Shown piece after piece: positions 63,504-64,000 of a stretch of DNA of 64,000 nucleotides. Every line of letters begins with the position of its first letter. The first letter of the stretch is position 1. Source of the DNA: Anodontia alba. Lineage: Eukaryota > Mollusca > Bivalvia > Lucinida > Lucinidae. The position numbers and the translations under genes are program-made. Below the pieces are notes generated by a model. It searched no databases and was not told where the DNA came from. It saw only the letters and a list, made by a program, of their open reading frames with translations. The DNA is taken from contig OZ024826.1 in the NCBI GenBank assembly GCA_964016985.1, forward strand, positions 40,527,070 to 40,591,069. Reading direction: 5' to 3'.

Positions 63504-63979
63504 ATATCGTCGTTGCCGAGTCAAATAGTTGTATTTCAGATTTCTTAACTTTTCAGGAGAAAGATAAAACTTTATAGCTTTTGCTAGACGTTACCAATAT
63601 TTACGAAACTCTGACAGTATTCTATTTAGTGACCTCCAAATTCACTGCTATAGCTATTCTAATCTTACAGATGAGAATTCATACCAACTTTCGACTAAAT
63701 CACTAGAGTTACAACTTTTTGGTACATTTTTCTCTCGAGTTACGACATTTAGATGCTTAGAATGCATCAAGACATTGCATCTCGGCAGAGAGACTACACA
63801 AGCTATACAGAAATATTGTCTAAATGCTCGTAACTCAAGGCTCTAAGGGGTTCTCATTGGCCTAGAGGTACGAGAATTTGACAGCAGGCGCGCTGAATGG
63901 CAGGTATTCCCGCGTTGCAAAAAAAGTCATTTTGGCAAAAAAATGGAGTTACGAGGTTTTGACTCGACAACGACGATAT
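63504..63979. mobile_element. MITE with ATATCGTCGTTG ends (476 bp)
   Basis: The left end atatcgtcgttgccgagtca and the right end tgactcgacaacgacgatat are inverted copies with one difference. The interior is AT-rich, without coding capacity. It starts right after the previous element. Confidence 0.78.
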
Positions 63980-64000
63980 ATTTATATGTCCTGTTTTGTA

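Overview
The window is AT-rich, repeat-saturated nuclear DNA of an invertebrate animal. A bivalve mollusc, perhaps a heterodont clam, fits best. The grounds are an innexin gene, tRNA-derived SINEs whose bodies resemble those of bivalve genomes, repeats built on the mollusc-type phrases 'gggaaataactctg' and 'ggggcgaaacgac', and a dense load of hairpin MITEs. The species assignment is inference. All three host genes lie on the minus strand and most of the rest is mobile DNA.

Host genes. (1) Positions 1-17177 hold the first six coding exons of an ankyrin-repeat gene resembling ASB3 (ankyrin repeat and SOCS box protein 3). The exons are 97, 99, 153, 78, 180 and at least 87 bp, and all introns are phase 1. 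The gene runs off the left edge before any SOCS box. (2) Positions 54644-57153 hold a two-exon gene for a type II membrane protein with a DTD motif, probably a Golgi glycosyltransferase. (3) Positions 60457-61735 hold the main exon of an innexin gap-junction gene. Its initiator exon was not found.

Mobile elements with coding capacity. hAT element 1 (19683-22655) carries a spliced transposase gene with one frameshift. hAT element 2 (26768-32360) carries an apparently intact two-exon transposase of about 690 residues. Both show CAGGG-type terminal repeats and 6-bp target duplications. A decayed, 5'-truncated LINE abuts element 2 (about 32370-34728). A second LINE fragment (39425-40620) carries a 70-bp inverted duplication. 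A Penelope-like fragment (about 37730-38260) encodes a GIY-YIG nuclease domain and has a hammerhead-like motif downstream. A deleted mariner sits at 44997-45652.

Non-coding elements. The rest is at least ten families of short inverted-repeat elements. They include TTAA-flanked, TA-flanked pogo-like and fully palindromic types, many nested inside one another, plus four kinds of tRNA-related or TPRT-type SINE sequence, minisatellites and microsatellites. Two hairpin cores, one beginning GCAAACAGTG and one ending in GTGGGTACTC plus a GC-rich tip, recur alone and inside several families with unrelated termini. This modular reuse of hairpin cores is the most unusual feature of the window.

Several elements touch host gene ends. 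One MITE begins at the ASB3-like start codon, a palindrome lies 12 bp after the innexin stop codon, and a SINE lies about 20 bp from a splice donor.
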